Assembly (NCBI RefSeq): GCF_016586165.1
Contig: NZ_BCPR01000006.1
Span: 1 to 64,000, forward strand
Length of the DNA: 64,000 nt
Source of the DNA: Dyella sp. EPa41
GTDB taxonomy: Bacteria; Pseudomonadota; Gammaproteobacteria; Xanthomonadales; Rhodanobacteraceae
Direction: 5' to 3'
This document shows positions 9,894 through 23,394 of the stretch, piece by piece; position 1 is the first letter of the stretch; every line of letters begins with the position of its first letter. Under the pieces are notes generated by a model. That model worked only from the letters and a program-made list of their open reading frames with translations, had not been told where the DNA came from and made no database searches. The translations under genes and the position numbers were made by a program.

Positions 9894-11312
9894 TTACATC
9901 AGGAACAGCGTGGCGAGGCCGAGAAAGATGAAGAAGCCGCCCGAGTCGGTCATGGCGGTAATCATCACGCTGGAGCCCAGCGCGGGATCGCGGCCCAGCT
10001 TCGTCATCAGCATGGGAATGGCCACGCCGCAGAAGGCCGCCAGCACGAGGTTGAGCGTCATGGCGGCGGTCATCACCGCGCCCAGGTGCGGATTGTCGTA
10101 GAGCAGCCATGCCACCGTGCCGATCACGCCGCCCCACACGAGGCCATTGACCAGCGCCACGATGATTTCCTTGCCCCACAAGCGCCGGGCGCTCGCGGGA
10201 GAAATCTGGTCCAACGCCAGCGCGCGCACGATCATGGTGATGGTCTGGTTGCCGGAGTTGCCGCCGATGCCGGCGACGATCGGCATCAAGGCAGCCAGCG
10301 CCACCAGATGCTGGATGGAGCCTTCGAACAGGCCGATGACGCGCGACGCGATGAAGGCGGTGACGAGGTTGATCGCCAGCCAGGCCCAGCGGTTACGCAC
10401 GGATTTCCAGGCCGAGGCGAAGATGTCCTCTTCCTCGCGCAGGCCGCCACGGCTAAGCGCCTCGCTTTCGCTTTCCTCACGCAGCACGTCCACCATCGAA
10501 TCGATGGTGATGCGCCCGATCAGGTGGCCGTTGCCATCGACTACCGGCGCGGTGACCAGGTCGTAACGCTCGAAAGCCTGTGCGGTCGCGTATGCGTCGT
10601 CCGTGGGATGAAAGGTGTTGACGTCCGGCGCCATCACCTCGCTGACCGTCTTTTCCGGCGAATTGACCAGCAGCCAATGCACCGGCAACACACCGGTGAG
10701 CAGGTTGTCCTGGTTGACCACGAACAGCTTGTCGGTCTGCGCGGGCAGCTCGTCGAAGCGGCGCAGGTAGCGCAGCACGGTTTCCAGCGTGATGTCTTCC
10801 CGGATGGTCACCATCTCGAAGTCCATCAACGCGCCGACCTGGTCGTCCGGGTAGGACAACGCCGCCTGCACGCGCTCGCGCTGCTGCGCGTCGAGGCTGG
10901 CCATCAGTTCGGGCAGCACCTCGGTGGGCAGGTCCTCGACGAGATCGGCCAGTTCGTCCGCGTCCAGGGGCTCCACCGCGGCGAGGATCTCGTGCTGGTC
11001 CATGTCCGCGATGAGCGATTCGCGCACCGCGTCGGACACTTCCAGCAGGATTTCGCCATCGCGATCCGCCTTCACCCGCTGCCAGATGGCGAGGCGGTCT
11101 TCCAGCGGCAGCGCCTCGAGCACATAGGCGATGTCGGCCGGATGCAGCGCGTCGAGCAGTCGCTGCAGTTCCACCTGGCTTTCGCGGAAGCCCAGGTCGG
11201 CGTCGGGCTCGGGAAGCTGCCCCAGGCCGCGCAGCTTGCGCAGCAACTCGCTGATCAGGTCGAGTTGCTCGTGCAACCGCGAAGCCGATCCGCGGGCGCC
11301 AGCCTCGCTCAT
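9894..11312 (-). CDS. mgtE: Magnesium transporter MgtE
   Basis: A Mg2+-gated channel of the inner membrane. The 472-residue protein has the N-terminal helical domain ([22 protein letters not shown] type repeats), a CBS pair (the second ending [19 protein letters not shown]) and a C-terminal membrane domain of five helices with the conserved pore segment [15 protein letters not shown]. Its ATG overlaps the ispF stop by 4 bases, so it is expressed with the isoprenoid genes. No Mg-sensing leader is expected or seen, since the gene is internal to an operon. Confidence 0.95.
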   Translation of the reverse strand: MSEAGARGSASRLHEQLDLISELLRKLRGLGQLPEPDADLGFRESQVELQRLLDALHPADIAYVLEALPLEDRLAIWQRVKADRDGEILLEVSDAVRESLIADMDQHEILAAVEPLDADELADLVEDLPTEVLPELMASLDAQQRERVQAALSYPDDQVGALMDFEMVTIREDITLETVLRYLRRFDELPAQTDKLFVVNQDNLLTGVLPVHWLLVNSPEKTVSEVMAPDVNTFHPTDDAYATAQAFERYDLVTAPVVDGNGHLIGRITIDSMVDVLREESESEALSRGGLREEEDIFASAWKSVRNRWAWLAINLVTAFIASRVIGLFEGSIQHLVALAALMPIVAGIGGNSGNQTITMIVRALALDQISPASARRLWGKEIIVALVNGLVWGGVIGTVAWLLYDNPHLGAVMTAAMTLNLVLAAFCGVAIPMLMTKLGRDPALGSSVMITAMTDSGGFFIFLGLATLFLM

Positions 11313-11785
11313 GCCATGACCAGCAACACGCAGGCCTGGGCGGCAATGCCTTCGCCGCGGCCGGTGAAGCCCAGCTTTTCCGTGGTGGTGGCCTTGATGC
11401 TCACGCGGCCGAGCTCACAACCCAATGCTTCGGCCACCGCCTCCCGCATGGCCAGGGAATGCGGCCCGACCTTGGGCGCCTCGCAGATCACCGTGACGTC
11501 GGCATTGCCCAGCGCATAACCCTGCTCACGCATCAGCTTCGCGGCGTGGCGCAGGAAGATCCGGCTGTCCGCGTTGCGCCACTGTTCCTGGCTCGGCGGG
11601 AAATGGCGACCGATGTCCCCCAGCGCCAACGCACCGAAGATCGCGTCGCACAGGGCGTGGATCACCACGTCACCGTCGGAATGCGCCACCACGCCACGGT
11701 TGTGCGGCACGCGCACGCCGCCGAGCATCACATGGTCGCCCTCGCCGAAGACGTGTACATCGAAGCCCTGGCCGATCCGCATCAT
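11309..11785 (-). CDS. ispF: 2-C-methyl-D-erythritol 2,4-cyclodiphosphate synthase
   Basis: Fifth step of the MEP isoprenoid pathway. The 158 residues match the family length and carry the metal ligands in GQGFDVHVF, the [15 protein letters not shown] block and the terminal [18 protein letters not shown] motif. It follows ispD with an 11-base gap in the same operon. Confidence 0.97.
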   Translation of the reverse strand: MMRIGQGFDVHVFGEGDHVMLGGVRVPHNRGVVAHSDGDVVIHALCDAIFGALALGDIGRHFPPSQEQWRNADSRIFLRHAAKLMREQGYALGNADVTVICEAPKVGPHSLAMREAVAEALGCELGRVSIKATTTEKLGFTGRGEGIAAQACVLLVMA

Positions 11786-11796
11786 GAAGAAACTCC

Positions 11797-12486
11797 TTAC
11801 CTGGTTCGCGGCAACAGGAACTCGGCCAGCGCGAAGTCCGCGGCCGTCGTCACCTTGATGTTGTCTTCGGCACCCTCGACCAGCAACGGCGAAAAACCTG
11901 CCCGCTCCATCGCCATCGCCTCGTCGCTCACCGTGACGCCGGCGACCGATGCCGCCTGCAGTGCCCGTGAAAGATCACCGCGGCGGAACATCTGCGGCGT
12001 GAAGGCGCGCCAGCGATGGTCGCGCGGTTCGGTCTCATGACTGCGGCCATCCATGCCCGCCCGCTTGAGCGTGTCGCGCAGCGGCGCACCAAGCAGGCCA
12101 CCACCGGCCGGCACGCCACGCTCGACCAAGCGCGCGATGTCGGCTTCGCGCACGCAGGGGCGCGCGGCGTCGTGCACCAGCACGAACGCCTCTTCGGCGA
12201 CATCCGTGGGAAGCGCATTGAGCCCCGCGAGCACGGAGTCGCAACGCTCGGCGCCGCCGATGGCGGTCAGCACCGGCTTGCCGCCGAGCTGGTCGATGGC
12301 GGGCCAAAGCGCGTCGCCTTCTCCCAGCACCACCATCAGGCCAGCGATCAGCGGATGGGCGGCCAGGCGATCCAGCGTGTGCAGGATCAACGGGCGCCCC
12401 GCGAGCGGCAGGTATTGCTTGGGAAGATCGCCACCGACCCGGGTGCCGCGACCCGCCGCCGGCACCACACACCACAGGGCCGCCAT
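11797..12486 (-). CDS. ispD: 2-C-methyl-D-erythritol 4-phosphate cytidylyltransferase
   Basis: Third step of the MEP pathway, attaching CMP to methylerythritol phosphate. The 229-residue protein begins with the nucleotide-binding [20 protein letters not shown] loop and has the [11 protein letters not shown] block. It overlaps or abuts ftsB (stop at 12488) and is followed by ispF. Confidence 0.96.
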   Translation of the reverse strand: MAALWCVVPAAGRGTRVGGDLPKQYLPLAGRPLILHTLDRLAAHPLIAGLMVVLGEGDALWPAIDQLGGKPVLTAIGGAERCDSVLAGLNALPTDVAEEAFVLVHDAARPCVREADIARLVERGVPAGGGLLGAPLRDTLKRAGMDGRSHETEPRDHRWRAFTPQMFRRGDLSRALQAASVAGVTVSDEAMAMERAGFSPLLVEGAEDNIKVTTAADFALAEFLLPRTR

Positions 12487-12487
12487 G

Positions 12488-12811
12488 TCAACGGCCGCCG
12501 GTGGATGCGGCCGGCGCGGGCGCCTGGCTGGCGCCCGGCTTCTCGACCACCTGGTAGAACGTTTCGCCCGGCTTGATCAGGCCCAACTCGGCGCGTGCGC
12601 GAGCCTCGACGGCCTGTTCGCCGTGCTTGAGGTCGTCCACGTCCGCACCCAGCGCCTGGTTGCGCTGCTGCAACCTGTCGTTGTCCTCACCCTGCTTTTT
12701 CACCGCCGCGCGCAAGGTTTCCACCTCGCGCACGCCGCCATTGCCGTGCCACAGTTTCATCTGCAGCGCGATCAGCAGGACGATAAGGACCAGGGCGACC
12801 CAACGCACCAT
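12488..12811 (-). CDS. ftsB: Cell division protein FtsB
   Basis: Bitopic divisome protein that complexes with FtsL and FtsQ. The 107 residues comprise one N-terminal transmembrane helix (about 3-20), a coiled coil with NDRLQQRNQALGADVDDLKHG, and a short periplasmic tail with the conserved EARARAELGLIKPGETFY segment. It lies between eno and ispD, the usual ftsB position in gammaproteobacteria. Confidence 0.95.
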   Translation of the reverse strand: MVRWVALVLIVLLIALQMKLWHGNGGVREVETLRAAVKKQGEDNDRLQQRNQALGADVDDLKHGEQAVEARARAELGLIKPGETFYQVVEKPGASQAPAPAASTGGR

Positions 12812-12830
12812 CGTCGATCGTCGCTCCCTG

Positions 12831-17045
<4,215 letters not shown>

Positions 17046-17072
17046 CAAAGGCGCCCACGGGCGCCTTTGTTG
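17046..17072 (-). terminator. Intrinsic terminator of cyoABCD
   Basis: The sequence AAAGGCGCC-CACG-GGCGCCTTT forms a 9-bp stem and, on the minus strand, runs into TTTGTTTTT. It lies about 20 bases beyond the cyoD stop codon. Confidence 0.85.
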
Positions 17073-17091
17073 CTACTCCGATGAGCCAGCC

Positions 17092-17469
17092 CTACTCCAC
17101 CGGCATCATCTTCGACGTCGGATGCATCATGTTCACGTTCATGTTGTGCAGCACCCACAGCGAGCCGACCACCACGATGGCCAGGATCAGCAGGGTGAAC
17201 AGCATGATGGCGAGGTTGCCGCGCTGCGACGGCGAGGTGCCCATGTGCAGGAAGCAGACCAGCTGGACCACCAGCTGGGCCACGCCGAACACGATGATGC
17301 CCGGCATCATCAGGTCGTGCGGCACCAGGCCGCTCATGACCACGCCGAACGAGGCCAGGGTCAGCACCACCGACAGCGCGAAGCCGATCAGGTACGACCG
17401 GGTGCTGCCGTGGTCGGCATGGGCGGCCCCGTGATGGGCCGCGTCGTGGGAAGGGTGAGCGCCCGACAT
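17092..17469 (-). CDS. cyoD: Cytochrome o ubiquinol oxidase subunit IV
   Basis: Small subunit that assists assembly of the CuB centre in the bo3 oxidase. The 125 residues have three transmembrane helices and the conserved LVQLVCFLHM segment. I start at MSGAHPSHD, whose ATG overlaps the cyoC stop. The N-terminal cytoplasmic stretch is unusually His-rich (eight His in about 22 residues). Last gene of cyoABCD. Confidence 0.94.
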   Translation of the reverse strand: MSGAHPSHDAAHHGAAHADHGSTRSYLIGFALSVVLTLASFGVVMSGLVPHDLMMPGIIVFGVAQLVVQLVCFLHMGTSPSQRGNLAIMLFTLLILAIVVVGSLWVLHNMNVNMMHPTSKMMPVE

Positions 17470-18104
17470 CAGATGGCCCCCCGCAGGTAGACAAAGGTGA
17501 ACACGCAGATCCAGACGATATCCAGGAAGTGCCAGAACAGGCTCAGGCACGACAGGCGGCGACGGTTCGCATCGTCGAGGCCGTGGCGGCGGACCATGTC
17601 CATCATCACCACCAGCCAGATCAGGCCGCAGGTGACGTGCAGGCCGTGCGTGCCCACGAGGGTGAAGTAGCTGGACAGGAACGCGCTGGTGCTCGGGCCC
17701 GCGCCCTCATGGACCAGCTTGGCGAACTCGTACACTTCCATGCCGATGAAGCCGGCGCCGAACACGAAGGTCACCGCCAGCCACGCCAGCAGCCTGCCCT
17801 TGCGGCCGGCATGCATGTTGAGCATGGCCATGCCGAAGGTGACCGAGGAGACCAGCAGCAGCATGGTCTCGCCGAGCACGTACGGCAGCTCGAACAGCTC
17901 CTTGCCGGTGGGGCCGCCCGCCGTGCTGTTGGCCAGCACGGCAAACGTGGCGAACAGGCCCGAGAAGATCAGGCAGTCGCTCATCAGATAGATCCAGAAC
18001 CCCAGCAGGGTCTTGGATCCATCGTCGTGGTGGTGATGGTCGACGCCGCCGCCGTGGACGTCGTCGAGTGCGCCGTGGGCGACGCGAACTGCGGTACTGC
18101 CCAT
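17469..18104 (-). CDS. cyoC: Cytochrome o ubiquinol oxidase subunit III
   Basis: Core membrane subunit without redox groups. The 211 residues have five transmembrane helices with [40 protein letters not shown] and [11 protein letters not shown], as in E. coli CyoC. The N-terminus holds a [11 protein letters not shown] cluster. Four bases separate it from cyoB, and its stop overlaps the cyoD start. Confidence 0.96.
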   Translation of the reverse strand: MGSTAVRVAHGALDDVHGGGVDHHHHDDGSKTLLGFWIYLMSDCLIFSGLFATFAVLANSTAGGPTGKELFELPYVLGETMLLLVSSVTFGMAMLNMHAGRKGRLLAWLAVTFVFGAGFIGMEVYEFAKLVHEGAGPSTSAFLSSYFTLVGTHGLHVTCGLIWLVVMMDMVRRHGLDDANRRRLSCLSLFWHFLDIVWICVFTFVYLRGAI

Positions 18105-18107
18105 GGG

Positions 18108-20132
18108 TTACGCCACCTTCTGACGCTGGGGCGCCGCCACCGGAGCCACCTGCGTGGTCTGGACCTGCTGCAACCTGGCGTGGCGCGAGCGCTCGATCTT
18201 CTCGACCTCGGCCGCCGGCACCCAGTAATCGATGTCACGGTCGTAGGCGCGCACGATGAACGCGGCCACCATGCCGACCAGGCCCGCGGCAGCCATCCAC
18301 CAGATATGCCACACGAGCGCAAAGCCCAGGACCGTACCGAACGCGCCCATCACCACACCGACGCCGGTGTTGCGGGGCATATGAATGTCTTCGTACTTGG
18401 CAGGTTGCACGTAAGCGACTCCGTTTTGTTTGTCTTCCCAGAACTGATCCAACTCACGCACCTGCGGAAGCGTGGCGAAGTTGTAGAACGGGGCGGGAGA
18501 ACTGATGGACCATTCGAGCGTGCGGCCACCCCATGGGTCGCCGCTGGGATCGGTGAGCTTCTTGCGGTCGCGGATGGACACGTAGAACTGCACGAGGGTG
18601 CAGAAGATGCCCACCGCGATCACGGCCGCGCCGAGCGCGGCGACGATCAGGTACGGCTGCCAGTCCGGGTTGGCATAGTGGTTCATGCGACGCGTCATGC
18701 CCTTCAGGCCCAGCACGTACAGCGGCGCGAAGGCCAGCCAGAAACCCACCAGCCAGCACCAGAACGAGGCCTTGCCCCAGAACTCGTTGAGGCGGAAGCC
18801 GAAGGCCTTCGGAAACCAGTAGTTGATCGCGGCGAACACGCCGAACACCACGCCGCCGATGATCACGTTATGGAAGTGCGCGATCAGGAACACGCTGTTG
18901 TGCAGGACGAAGTCCGCGCCCGGCACGGCCAGCAGCACGCCGGTGACGCCGCCGATCACGAACGTGACCATGAAGCCCACCGTCCACAGCATCGGCACGT
19001 TGTACTCGACGCGGCCGCGGAACATGGTGAACAGCCAGTTGAACAGCTTCGCGCCGGTGGGCACCGAGATGATCATCGTCGTGATGCCGAAGAAGGCATT
19101 GACGTTGGCGCCCGACCCCATGGTGAAGAAGTGGTGCAGCCACACCACGAAAGACAGCACGCCGATGCACGAGGTGGCGTACACCATCGACTTGTAGCCG
19201 AACAGCGGCTTCCTGGAGAACGTCGCGACGATTTCCGAGTACGCACCGAAGCACGGCAGGATCAGGATGTAGACCTCCGGGTGACCCCAGATCCAGATCA
19301 TGTTCACGTACATCATGGCGTTGCCGCCAAGTTCGTTCGTGAAGAAGTGCATGTCGAGGTAGCGGTCGGCCGTGAGCAGCGCCAGCGTCACGGTCAGGAT
19401 CGGGAACGCAGCCACGATCAGGATGTTGGTGACCAGCGAGGTCCACGTAAACACCGGCATCTGCATCAGCTTCATGCCGGGCGCGCGCATCTTCATGATG
19501 GTCACGATGAAGTTGATGCCGCTGAGCGTGGTGCCAAGGCCGGACAACTGCAGCGACCAGATGTAGTAGTCGACGCCCACGGTGGGGCTGTATTTGATGC
19601 CCGACAGCGGCGGATAAGCCAGCCAACCGGTGGCGGCGAAGTCACCGACGAACAGCGACACCATCACCAGCACCACGCCCGACACGAACAGCCAGAAGCT
19701 GAGCGAGTTCAGGAACGGATAGGCCACGTCGCGCGCACCGATCTGCAGCGGCACCACCAGGTTCATCAAGCCGGTGATGAACGGCATCGCCACGAAGAAG
19801 ATCATGATCACGCCATGGGCGGTGAACACCTGGTCGAAGTGGTGCGGCGGCAGGTAACCGGCGGCGTCGGAGGCGGCCATGGCCTGTTGCAGGCGCATCA
19901 TGATCGCGTCGGAGAAGCCGCGCAGCAGCATCACCAGCGCCACGATGATGTACATGATGCCGATCTTCTTGTGGTCCACCGAGGTGAACCACTCCTTCCA
20001 CAGGTAGCCCCACAGACGGTACTTGGTCACGACGGCGAACATTGCGATGCCGCCCAGGATCACGGCGGCGAGCGTGCCCATCACGATCGGCTCGTGATAC
20101 GGGATCGCATCAAGGGTGAGCTTTCCAAACAT
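18108..20132 (-). CDS. cyoB: Cytochrome o ubiquinol oxidase subunit I
   Basis: Catalytic subunit with haem b, haem o3 and CuB. In 674 residues I see the CuB/haem block [19 protein letters not shown], the LHHFFTMG segment and HFHNVIIGG. The quinol-site residues known from E. coli (Arg, Asp, His, Gln in RGFSDAIMM and PPHHFDQ) are all present, which marks a quinol rather than a cytochrome c oxidase. Second gene of the operon. No cyoE haem O synthase follows, so haem O must come from a gene elsewhere. Confidence 0.97.
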   Translation of the reverse strand: MFGKLTLDAIPYHEPIVMGTLAAVILGGIAMFAVVTKYRLWGYLWKEWFTSVDHKKIGIMYIIVALVMLLRGFSDAIMMRLQQAMAASDAAGYLPPHHFDQVFTAHGVIMIFFVAMPFITGLMNLVVPLQIGARDVAYPFLNSLSFWLFVSGVVLVMVSLFVGDFAATGWLAYPPLSGIKYSPTVGVDYYIWSLQLSGLGTTLSGINFIVTIMKMRAPGMKLMQMPVFTWTSLVTNILIVAAFPILTVTLALLTADRYLDMHFFTNELGGNAMMYVNMIWIWGHPEVYILILPCFGAYSEIVATFSRKPLFGYKSMVYATSCIGVLSFVVWLHHFFTMGSGANVNAFFGITTMIISVPTGAKLFNWLFTMFRGRVEYNVPMLWTVGFMVTFVIGGVTGVLLAVPGADFVLHNSVFLIAHFHNVIIGGVVFGVFAAINYWFPKAFGFRLNEFWGKASFWCWLVGFWLAFAPLYVLGLKGMTRRMNHYANPDWQPYLIVAALGAAVIAVGIFCTLVQFYVSIRDRKKLTDPSGDPWGGRTLEWSISSPAPFYNFATLPQVRELDQFWEDKQNGVAYVQPAKYEDIHMPRNTGVGVVMGAFGTVLGFALVWHIWWMAAAGLVGMVAAFIVRAYDRDIDYWVPAAEVEKIERSRHARLQQVQTTQVAPVAAPQRQKVA

Positions 20133-20135
20133 GGC

Positions 20136-21104
20136 TTACTTCTCTGCCTGAGTCGGGGTGGTGTTCGAGGACACAGCGTCCCCGTCCTCGTGGTGGTGCA
20201 TGTCCATCGGCATGTCGGCCTGCGAAATGTCGTGGTGCGAATCCATCGGCATCTCGCCGTGCGACATGTCACCCATGTGCTTGTTGACCACGCTGGCGAA
20301 CAGGCCCGACGTCACCTGGCCGTAGTACGACACCGGCGCCTTCTGGCTGGGCTGCGCCAGCGTCTTGTAGCTCTCGCCATCCAGCGTGGCCTGCGTGGCC
20401 CTGGCCTTGGCGATCCAGTCCTTGAAGCCATCCTCCGACGTGGCGATGGCCTTGAAATGCATGTCCGAGAAGCCTTCGCCGCTGAAGTTGGTCGAAAGGC
20501 CGTCGTAGCTGCCCGGCTCGCGGGCGATCAAATGCAGCTTGGTCTCCATGCCGGCCATCGCGTAGATCTGGCTGCCCAGCTGCGGGATGAAGAACGCGTT
20601 CATCACCGAATCGGAGGTGATCTGGAAATTCACCGGGCGGTCGACCGGGAAGGCCAGCTCGTTGACCGAAGCCACGCCGTATTCCGGGTAGACGAACAGC
20701 CACTTCCAATCCATCGACACGACCTGCACCGTCACCGGCTTGGCCTCGGACTGCAGCGGCTTGTACGGATCCAGCGCGTGCGAACTGGTCCAGGTAATGG
20801 CCGCGAGGATGACGATGATGATGGCGGGGATGGTCCACACCACCAGCTCGATCCGGGTCGAGTGCGACCAGTTCGGCGCATAGGCCGCCTTCTTGTTGCC
20901 CGAGCGGTAGCGCCACGGGAACCACAGCGTCATCGCGATGACCGGAATGGCCACGATGGCCATCAGACCCAGCGCGATCAGGATGAGGGATTTCTCATGG
21001 GCGCCGATGTCACCCTTGGGGGTGAGCACTTCCATGTTGCAGCCGCTGAGCAGCACGGCGACGCCAACGCCTGCGTAGCGCAAGCGCGAAAGGAGGGAAT
21101 GCAT
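20136..21104 (-). CDS. cyoA: Cytochrome o ubiquinol oxidase subunit II (lipoprotein)
   Basis: Membrane-anchored cupredoxin-fold subunit lacking the CuA ligands. From the ATG at 21104 (322 residues) the signal peptide ends LLSGC with lipid Cys22, followed by VLTPKGDIG as in E. coli; a TTG four codons upstream is an alternative start. Two transmembrane helices lie near 38-60 and 80-105. The C-terminal periplasmic tail is odd: about 35 residues rich in His, Met and Asp, with two DMPMD-like repeats and an HHHE cluster, suggestive of metal binding. Confidence 0.95.
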   Translation of the reverse strand: MHSLLSRLRYAGVGVAVLLSGCNMEVLTPKGDIGAHEKSLILIALGLMAIVAIPVIAMTLWFPWRYRSGNKKAAYAPNWSHSTRIELVVWTIPAIIIVILAAITWTSSHALDPYKPLQSEAKPVTVQVVSMDWKWLFVYPEYGVASVNELAFPVDRPVNFQITSDSVMNAFFIPQLGSQIYAMAGMETKLHLIAREPGSYDGLSTNFSGEGFSDMHFKAIATSEDGFKDWIAKARATQATLDGESYKTLAQPSQKAPVSYYGQVTSGLFASVVNKHMGDMSHGEMPMDSHHDISQADMPMDMHHHEDGDAVSSNTTPTQAEK

Positions 21105-21149
21105 GTTCACGAACAACCTGGGGGCACTGCGTGGGGACGCGGCATGCTA

Positions 21150-21161
21150 GCGGCATGCCGC
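21150..21161. promoter_or_regulatory. 12-bp perfect palindrome upstream of cyoA
   Basis: GCGGCATGCCGC is its own reverse complement, and a partial copy (GCGGCATGC) precedes it at 21139-21147. It lies about 45 bases before the cyoA start on the minus strand, where a regulator site or leader hairpin could act. No known regulator consensus is recognised. Confidence 0.35.
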
Positions 21162-21328
21162 ACGGGTTTGAATGCCTCCGAGACACAATGTCGCAGCTGA
21201 AAATTCTTGCGCAGATGACTGCGGCTACTTGACACAAAAATGCAAGCGCCAGCACCCGCCTTGCGGGCAGGAAATCGGCGCAAAAACGCTTGAATCGCCG
21301 CTGCCGGGCGCCCTGCTACCATGCGGCG

Positions 21329-23128
21329 ATGGAAACCACCGCACCCTCGAAACTGGCCGCCCTGCGCCAGGCGATGCAGCAACACGGCATCGCCGCCTGC
21401 CTGATTCCCAGCGCCGACCCGCACCTTTCCGAGTACCTGCCGGCACATTGGGAAGCCCGTGCCTGGTTGTCGGGCTTCACGGGGTCGGCCGGCACCCTGG
21501 TGGTCACCGCCGATCATGCCGGCCTGTGGACCGACAGCCGCTATTTCGCGCAGGCCGCCCAGCAGCTCGCCGGCACCGGCATCGAATTGATGAAGCAGCG
21601 CGTGGCCCATGCACCCGAACACGTGGAGTGGCTGCTGCAGCACCTGAGGGGCGGCGAGACTCTGGCCGTTGCGGGCGACAGCGTGTCGCTGGCCACGGCG
21701 CGCAACCTGGAGCGACGGCTCGAAGCCATCGGAGCCCGCCTGCGTACCAACCTGGACCTGCCCGGCCAGATCTGGCCCGACCGCCCCGCCCTGCCCACGG
21801 CACCGGTGACCGAGCATCCGCCGCGTTTTGCCACGCAGCCTCGCGGCGACAAGCTCGCGCGCCTGCGCACCGCCATGCGCAAGCTCGGCGCCACGCATCA
21901 TCTGGCATCGAGCCTGGACGACATCGCGTGGCTCACCAACCTGCGCGGCAGCGACGTGGAGTGCAACCCCGTTTTCCTTGCCCACCTGCTGGTGCAGGCG
22001 GAGGGCCACGCCACACTGTTCGTCGGGCGCGGCAAGTTCACCGACGTACTGGTGCAGTCGCTGGCCGCCGACGGCATGCGCCTCGCCGACTACGCCACGA
22101 TCACCGATGCATTGTCCGAGCTGGGTGCGAATGATCGCCTGTTGCTGGACAGCGGCCGTGTCGTGGTGGCGGTAGCCTCGGCCATTTCGCCGAAGGTGCA
22201 GCTCATCGAAGCGGCCAACCCCACCACGCTGTTCAAGGCGCGCAAGACCGAAGCCGAGCTCGACCACATCCGCGACGCAATGCGCCGCGACGGCGCCGCC
22301 CTGGCACGCGCGTTCCGCCGCCTGGAAGAACGCGTCAATGCCGGCATGCGCCAGACCGAACTCGACGTCGACGCCCTGCTGCGCGAGGAACGCTCGGCCC
22401 AGCCGGATTTCGTGGGCGAGAGCTTTTCCACCATCGCCGGCTACCAGGCGAACGGCGCGCTGCCCCATTACCGGGCCACGTCCGAGTCGCACAGCGCGCT
22501 CAAGCCGCAGGGCCTGCTGTTGGTCGATTCCGGCGGCCAGTACCTGGGCGGCACCACCGACATCACCCGCGTGCTGGCGCTGGGTGGAACCACCGCCGAA
22601 CAACGCCGCGACGCCACGCTGGTGATGAAGGGCATGATCGCGCTGAGCCGCGCCCGCTTCCCCAAGGGCGCCAGCGGCCCCCAACTGGATGCCCTCGCCC
22701 GCGCGCCACTGTGGGCCAGCGGCATGGACTATGGCCACGGCACCGGTCACGGCGTGGGCTACTTTCTCAACGTGCACGAAGGCCCGCACGGCATCCGTCC
22801 GCCGGTCTCGGGCGCGACGCTGGTTCCGCTGGAGCCGGGCATGATCACCTCGATCGAGCCGGGCCTGTACAAACCGGGCCGCCACGGCATCCGCCACGAG
22901 AACCTGGCGGTGGTGGTCGAGGCCGACAAGACCGAATTCGGCGAGTACTACGCCTTCGAGACCCTGACCCTGTGCCCGTTCGACCGCCGCGCGCTGGAAC
23001 CGGGCCTGCTCAACCCCGAGGAGCGCGCCTGGCTGGACGACTATCACGCCACCGTGCGCGCCGCCCTGGCACCCTTGCTGGAAGATGCGGACCTGGCCTG
23101 GCTGGAGCGGCATTGCGCGCCGCTTTAG
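21329..23128 (+). CDS. M24-family Xaa-Pro aminopeptidase (aminopeptidase P type)
   Basis: Removes N-terminal residues preceding proline. The 599-residue form starting METTAPSKLAALRQ is of the long, eukaryote-like type, with two creatinase-N-like domains, a pita-bread M24 domain from about 310 and a C-terminal extension ending LAWLERHCAPL. The metal ligands are visible as D in LLVDSGGQY, D in GTTDITR, H in GHGTGHGVGYF, E in SIEPGLY and E in HENLAVV. It runs divergently from cyoA with about 220 bases between and is probably monocistronic. Confidence 0.93.
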   Translation: METTAPSKLAALRQAMQQHGIAACLIPSADPHLSEYLPAHWEARAWLSGFTGSAGTLVVTADHAGLWTDSRYFAQAAQQLAGTGIELMKQRVAHAPEHVEWLLQHLRGGETLAVAGDSVSLATARNLERRLEAIGARLRTNLDLPGQIWPDRPALPTAPVTEHPPRFATQPRGDKLARLRTAMRKLGATHHLASSLDDIAWLTNLRGSDVECNPVFLAHLLVQAEGHATLFVGRGKFTDVLVQSLAADGMRLADYATITDALSELGANDRLLLDSGRVVVAVASAISPKVQLIEAANPTTLFKARKTEAELDHIRDAMRRDGAALARAFRRLEERVNAGMRQTELDVDALLREERSAQPDFVGESFSTIAGYQANGALPHYRATSESHSALKPQGLLLVDSGGQYLGGTTDITRVLALGGTTAEQRRDATLVMKGMIALSRARFPKGASGPQLDALARAPLWASGMDYGHGTGHGVGYFLNVHEGPHGIRPPVSGATLVPLEPGMITSIEPGLYKPGRHGIRHENLAVVVEADKTEFGEYYAFETLTLCPFDRRALEPGLLNPEERAWLDDYHATVRAALAPLLEDADLAWLERHCAPL

Positions 23129-23173
23129 GCACGTGGCGATAGATACAAGCGTGCGACGCCCATTGCTTTCGAC

Positions 23174-23296
23174 CGTCATCCCGGCGCAGGCAGGGGTCCA
23201 GTAGCGCCAATGGACGGCTTTCGCGGAAGAACCATCCGGACGGCAGCGAAGAACGAGGCGCCCGGCTACTGGATCCCGGCCTGCGCCGGGATGACG
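23174..23296. repeat. Second copy of the 122-bp palindromic element
   Basis: Arms 23174-23204 (CGTCATCCCGGCGCAGGCAG...) and 23266-23296 are reverse complements with two mismatches over 31 bases. The arms match those at 16875-16996 except for TCC to CCC type changes, while the middle differs. It sits between the aminopeptidase and parE. Confidence 0.85.
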
Positions 23297-23394
23297 AACA
23301 AAAAGGCAGGCCCGGCCGTGGCATACACCCCGCCATCTTGACCCCTCACCCTCACCCAGCCATCCTCCCCCGATTCCCGAGCTTCAACCTACCC

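Noticed and set aside
17529-21200. A 1223-codon open frame on the plus strand across the cyo operon
   Set aside because: It is exactly antisense to well-recognised cyoA, B and C, is extremely rich in His, Arg, Gln and Asp as expected of a shadow frame in GC-rich DNA, and has no domain.
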